Below the pieces are notes generated by a model that was given only the letters and a program-made list of their open reading frames with translations, had not been told where the DNA came from and ran no database searches. Positions 60,403 to 64,000 of a stretch of 64,000 nt of DNA are shown piece after piece. The DNA is from CAZHJK01 sp964533275 (GTDB lineage Bacteria; Bacillota; Clostridia; Eubacteriales; Garciellaceae): assembly GCA_964533275.1 (NCBI GenBank), contig CAZHJK010000003.1:109112-173111 (forward strand), read 5' to 3'. The first letter of the stretch is position 1, and each line of letters opens with the position of its first letter. The position numbers and the translations under genes are program-made.

Positions 60403-61942
60403 TAATAACAAGGTATTAAAAATAGTAAAGCAAATAGCTCAGGTCTTGATTGTTATAATAATAGAAATACTTAAAATAATCAGGGTTGAGATAAAAAAAA
60501 TATATAATAGCGTGATTGAAAAATTTCACTTCTCCTTAACTTTTAAATTAACTATAGTCTACGCTAGAAAGACTCTCTCAATTCTTATGCTTCTTGGATT
60601 ATTTATAATAGGCGGGTTTATAATCTTTAGTGGCTGGATGGCACAGGAGAATATGAAAACAGATCTTAATCTAGTGATGGATTATTTAAAAGAAGGAGGA
60701 CCTTCAGAAGAGAAGATTGAAAGATTAACCGAGCTTGATAACCTCTCAATAACATTATTTAATGAAGAAGGAAATATCTTGTTTACAACAGAGAGTGATA
60801 ACTCTAATGTAGTTTTTTATGATAGACAAAATCCAACTGGGGGCTTTAATATAAATAGCAACTATATTTTGGTAAGAAATCAGTCACCAGTTAATTATAA
60901 TTTAAGAAGTGCTTTAAAAGGTGAAGATAACAGCTTTGGATATGCAATGATATTACTAGAAGAAATTCAATGGGATGACACCTCAGTACAAGTTCAAATA
61001 AAGAACAGAATGGTAAGAGAAAATGCCAGCTTATTAGTGTTAATCTTAATATTATTTGGGATAGATATATTACTAGTCTTTGCCGTAGTAAAATCCGGAG
61101 CTAAATCCAGTAGAAGAATTCTAAAGCCCATAGAAGTTATGACAAATACAGTGGAGAATATTACAATAAATGAACTCAACACACGACTTGATGTAAGCGG
61201 TTCTCAGGATGAACTTAAAGACCTAGCAAGAACCTTTAACGGTATGTTAGACAGGATCCAAGAGTCATACGAACAACAAAACCAATTTGTATCTGATGCA
61301 TCCCATGAGCTTAGGACACCTATTTCAATAATTCATGGATATACAGAGCTACTTGATAGGTGGGGGAAGAAGGATGAAAAGATACTGGAGGAATCCTTAG
61401 GGGCCATTAAAGGAGAAACAAAGAATATGAAGGAGTTAGTGGAAAAGCTTCTTTTTCTAGCAAGGGGAGACAAAAACACTCAAAAGATTGAGAAGGAAGA
61501 CTTCTATCTAAATGAACTTATAGATAATATAGTTAAAGAAACAAAGATGATAGATAGTGAACATGAAATTATTAATGCTAGAAATGATAAGATCACAATT
61601 AATGCAGATTTCAGACTTTTAAAAGAGGCATTGAGGATCTTTATTGATAATGGTATAAAATACACTCCCAGTGGAGGAAGTATTAAAATTGAATCTACGA
61701 TAAATGAAAATGAAGTGCAGATTTCTATTGAAGATACAGGAATTGGTATTTCAAAGGAAGATTTACCATATATATTTAATAGATTTTATAGAGCAGATAA
61801 GGCTAGAAATAAGGAAATAGAAGGAACAGGTCTTGGACTTTCTATAGCAAACTGGATTATTGAAAGTCATAGTGGAAGAATTAAAGTTCAAAGTGAAATT
61901 AATATAGGTACAAAGGTAATAATAAATCTCCCCATTCAGTGA
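60395..61942 (+). CDS. HAMP-containing sensor histidine kinase (ArlS-like)
   Basis: 515 residues. An unusual N-terminal stretch (about 1-45) with an amphipathic/hydrophobic helix (IAQVLIVIIIEILKIIRVEI) precedes the normal TM1 (about 60-85). An extracellular domain, TM2 (about 207-228), HAMP, and the phospho-acceptor His in SDASHELRTPISIIHGY follow. The HATPase has FIDNGIKYTPSGG, EDTGIGISKEDLPYIFNRFYR and GTGLGLSIA. It overlaps its regulator gene, which is damaged, so the kinase may be uncoupled or may serve another regulator. Confidence 0.93.
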   Translation: MSNNNKVLKIVKQIAQVLIVIIIEILKIIRVEIKKIYNSVIEKFHFSLTFKLTIVYARKTLSILMLLGLFIIGGFIIFSGWMAQENMKTDLNLVMDYLKEGGPSEEKIERLTELDNLSITLFNEEGNILFTTESDNSNVVFYDRQNPTGGFNINSNYILVRNQSPVNYNLRSALKGEDNSFGYAMILLEEIQWDDTSVQVQIKNRMVRENASLLVLILILFGIDILLVFAVVKSGAKSSRRILKPIEVMTNTVENITINELNTRLDVSGSQDELKDLARTFNGMLDRIQESYEQQNQFVSDASHELRTPISIIHGYTELLDRWGKKDEKILEESLGAIKGETKNMKELVEKLLFLARGDKNTQKIEKEDFYLNELIDNIVKETKMIDSEHEIINARNDKITINADFRLLKEALRIFIDNGIKYTPSGGSIKIESTINENEVQISIEDTGIGISKEDLPYIFNRFYRADKARNKEIEGTGLGLSIANWIIESHSGRIKVQSEINIGTKVIINLPIQ

Positions 61943-61949
61943 TTCTATA

Positions 61950-61978
61950 CCCTCATCTTTTTAAGATGGGGGTTTTTT
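61950..61978 (+). terminator. Terminator of the two-component operon
   Basis: CCC-CATCTT pairs with AAGATG-GGG, followed by six T. Confidence 0.85.
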
Positions 61979-62147
61979 CCATAGGAATGGTTAATCTCCC
62001 CTAAATTAAATTTAAAAAGAATACCAGAAATAATAGTTATATACAAGAGGGTTAGCTCATAAAATGGAGTGTAAACAATTTTTTTATCGCGGTAATTACA
62101 CACAAGAAGGACAAGGTATCTTTGGTAATTTGATTTAAGTAAAAGGG

Positions 62148-63920
62148 GTGAGTGATACGGATAAGGAACATGAAAGGCCAACAAATGATTTCACAGAGGA
62201 ACCAACAGAATTGAAAAAGGAAGAGTCAAAAGAAAATTTAGAAGAAATTATAGTTGACCCTGCAGAAGATTTTAATAATAACTCAAAGGAAGAAATGGGA
62301 CTAGATGAAAATGAAAAAAAAGAAGAGCAAAAGAAATCAGAGGGGGAGGAAAAACAAGAAAAATCAGAGAAACTAGATGAGCTTCAAGTAAAAGATGAAG
62401 AAGATGAAGTTGAGGTTGAAGTTGAAGTAACAGATGAAGTTGAAGTAAAAGATGAATTAATTATTAAGGATGAATTAGGCAAGACTGAAGAATTAGAAGA
62501 GAAGGAATTAACAGGAAGGGAAAAACTTAAGGAAACAGTAAAGGATTTTCTAATAAAAAACAAAAAGACCATTAAAGGAATTATAATTGTATTTTGTGTT
62601 TTAATTGTTATTTATTTTGGGATGGCTGGGTATTTTATAAAGCATTTTTATTTTGGTACAGAAATTAACAACATCGATGTATCTGGGAAAACTATAGAGG
62701 AAGTAGAAGAAATAATGGAATCTGAGCTTCAGTCATATACAATAAATCTAAAGGAGCGAGGAGGTAAAACTGAACAAATAAATGCTGGGGATATAGGTTT
62801 AAAATATAGTTCTGATAAGGAATTTATAAATATAAAAAATAGGCAAAATCCCTATAAATGGATTAGTGGATGTTTAAAATCAAAGGACGCAAAATTCACT
62901 ATAGATTATGATTTCAATAAAAATTTATTAAAGGAAGGAATAGACAAATTATCTTGTTTTGATAGTAGTAAGGTTATTGAACCCCAAAATCCCAGCTTTA
63001 AATATGTAGGTAATAGCTTTAATATAATAGATGAAGTACTTGGAAACAAAGTAGATAAGAATATTTTATATACACATTTGGTAAGCTCAATACAAGGCAG
63101 AGAATATGAAATAGATTTGGATTCTATTGATTGCTATATAAAGCCTAAATATAATTCTAAGTCAAGAAAAGTATTAGAGGCAAAAGATTTTCTAAACAAA
63201 TATGTAGCTACAAAAGTCACCTATATCTTTGGAGAAGGTAGAGAAATATTAGATGGTAATATAATAAATAAATGGTTAAAGGTTGATGATGATTTTAAGG
63301 TTACAATAGATGAAGAAAAGATTAAAGAATTTGTCCAAGAGCTTTCTAAGACCTATAATACAGTTGGAAAAACAAGGAGTTTTAAAACACCCTCAGGTAA
63401 ATCTATAAAGGCTAGTGGCGGTGATTATGGCTGGTCTATTAATAAGGATAAAGAAGCAGAAAAGTTAACTAAAGCTATAAAACAAGGAATAACCATTACA
63501 AGGGAACCAGAATATAATCAAAAAGCATTTTCCTATGGTAAAAATGATATAGGTAATACTTTTGTAGAAATTGATCTTGCAAAACAACACATATGGTTTT
63601 ATAAAAATGGTAAATTAATAGTAGATGGACCTGTTGTTACTGGGAATGTAAGTAGAAATCATACGACACCTAAGGGCATTTATAGACTAAAATACAAAGC
63701 AAAAAATGTAGTTCTTAGAGGCCCGGATTATGCTGCCCCGGTTACCTTTTGGATGCCCTTTAATGGAGGAATAGGAATGCATGATGCCAATTGGAGAGGT
63801 GTATTTGGAGGTAAAATATATAGGACTAATGGTTCCCATGGATGTATAAATTGCCCCTATAATGTAGCTAAAGCTATTTACAATAATATCGAGGCAAATA
63901 CTCCTATTATCTGCCATTAA
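62148..63920 (+). CDS. L,D-transpeptidase (YkuD) with peptidoglycan-binding domain
   Basis: 590 residues. A long acidic cytoplasmic N-terminus (1-135; EVEVEVEVTDEVEVKDEL-like repeats) is followed by one membrane helix (IKGIIIVFCVLIVIYFGMAGYF, split for length). A PG_binding_4-like region (NNIDVSGKTIEEVEEIMESEL) and the YkuD domain FVEIDLAKQHIWFYKNGKL follow. The catalytic motif is SHGCINCP near the end. It makes 3-3 cross-links or anchors proteins in the cell wall. Start: GTG 62148 overlaps AAAAGGGG, so the true start is uncertain; no ATG is in frame nearby. Confidence 0.9.
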   Translation: MSDTDKEHERPTNDFTEEPTELKKEESKENLEEIIVDPAEDFNNNSKEEMGLDENEKKEEQKKSEGEEKQEKSEKLDELQVKDEEDEVEVEVEVTDEVEVKDELIIKDELGKTEELEEKELTGREKLKETVKDFLIKNKKTIKGIIIVFCVLIVIYFGMAGYFIKHFYFGTEINNIDVSGKTIEEVEEIMESELQSYTINLKERGGKTEQINAGDIGLKYSSDKEFINIKNRQNPYKWISGCLKSKDAKFTIDYDFNKNLLKEGIDKLSCFDSSKVIEPQNPSFKYVGNSFNIIDEVLGNKVDKNILYTHLVSSIQGREYEIDLDSIDCYIKPKYNSKSRKVLEAKDFLNKYVATKVTYIFGEGREILDGNIINKWLKVDDDFKVTIDEEKIKEFVQELSKTYNTVGKTRSFKTPSGKSIKASGGDYGWSINKDKEAEKLTKAIKQGITITREPEYNQKAFSYGKNDIGNTFVEIDLAKQHIWFYKNGKLIVDGPVVTGNVSRNHTTPKGIYRLKYKAKNVVLRGPDYAAPVTFWMPFNGGIGMHDANWRGVFGGKIYRTNGSHGCINCPYNVAKAIYNNIEANTPIICH

Positions 63921-63929
63921 AAGTACCCA

Positions 63930-63950
63930 GAAGCAAAAGGGACGGCAGAC
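63930..63950. repeat. Partial family C repeat
   Basis: AGAAGCAAAAGGGACGG resembles one arm and the core of the element at 44344. The window ends before a second arm is seen clearly. Confidence 0.45.
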
Positions 63951-64000
63951 TGTGTGAAAACGCCACATATTTAGCCCAAAAACCACCAAATATGGTATAA

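Overview
The window comes from an AT-rich, Gram-positive, spore-forming anaerobe, most likely a member of the Clostridia. The evidence is the anaerobe-type hybrid-cluster protein, the AddAB/SbcCD repair block, SipW/TasA-type surface proteins, two classes of cyclic-di-GMP riboswitch, perfect Spo0A boxes, strong AGGAGG ribosome binding sites and U-run terminators. No rRNA, tRNA, CRISPR array or intact transposase was seen.

Layout. 1-5136 is the 3' part of a giant beta-helical surface protein. 5251-6894 is hcp. 6895-7582 is a dense control region: two Spo0A boxes, a sigma-A promoter, a c-di-GMP-II riboswitch with terminator, then a c-di-GMP-I riboswitch with terminator. It leads into a surface operon (7583-12125) coding for a Cna-B-type secreted protein, a SipW-like signal peptidase, two TasA/camelysin-like proteins and an IPQTG-anchored protein. 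12.5-18.5 kb holds an aldolase, a Na/Ca exchanger, a YerC-like repressor, a polar amino acid ABC transporter and YhaM. 18.5-24.7 kb is accessory: an orphan Dam-like methylase, a membrane-GNAT fusion, a decayed AbrB/PIN toxin-antitoxin pair, a YhfC-type membrane protein, a coiled-coil repeat protein, and a DUF2975/HTH pair between two 383-bp direct repeats.

24.8-36.1 kb is the recombination block addB-addA-sbcD-sbcC, with overlapping genes. Next come a DegV/FakB-like protein behind a FapR-like operator, a cytoplasmic parvulin, an AlaX editing protein, a tocopherol-cyclase-like protein, a ComEC-like hydrolase with DUF3006, an orphan Eco57I-type methylase, a YdcZ transporter pair and CstA. On the minus strand from 48 to 55.5 kb lie dinB, a NarL-type two-component system with an ABC-2 exporter, and two tandem EamA transporters.

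55.7-59.6 kb is degenerate: a VOC protein, a cluster of transposon-like inverted-repeat elements without transposase, a small membrane protein, three unknown exported or lipoproteins, and a truncated papain-like peptidase. The last segment has an ArlRS-like two-component system whose regulator has lost its N-terminus through fusion with another gene, and an L,D-transpeptidase.

The most notable system is the 6.98-12.3 kb surface operon. There a sporulation/biofilm master regulator site and two different c-di-GMP aptamers, each with its own terminator, stand in series ahead of genes for a TasA-like extracellular matrix. Short palindromic repeats of at least three families are scattered through the intergenic regions, and one lies in frame inside addA.
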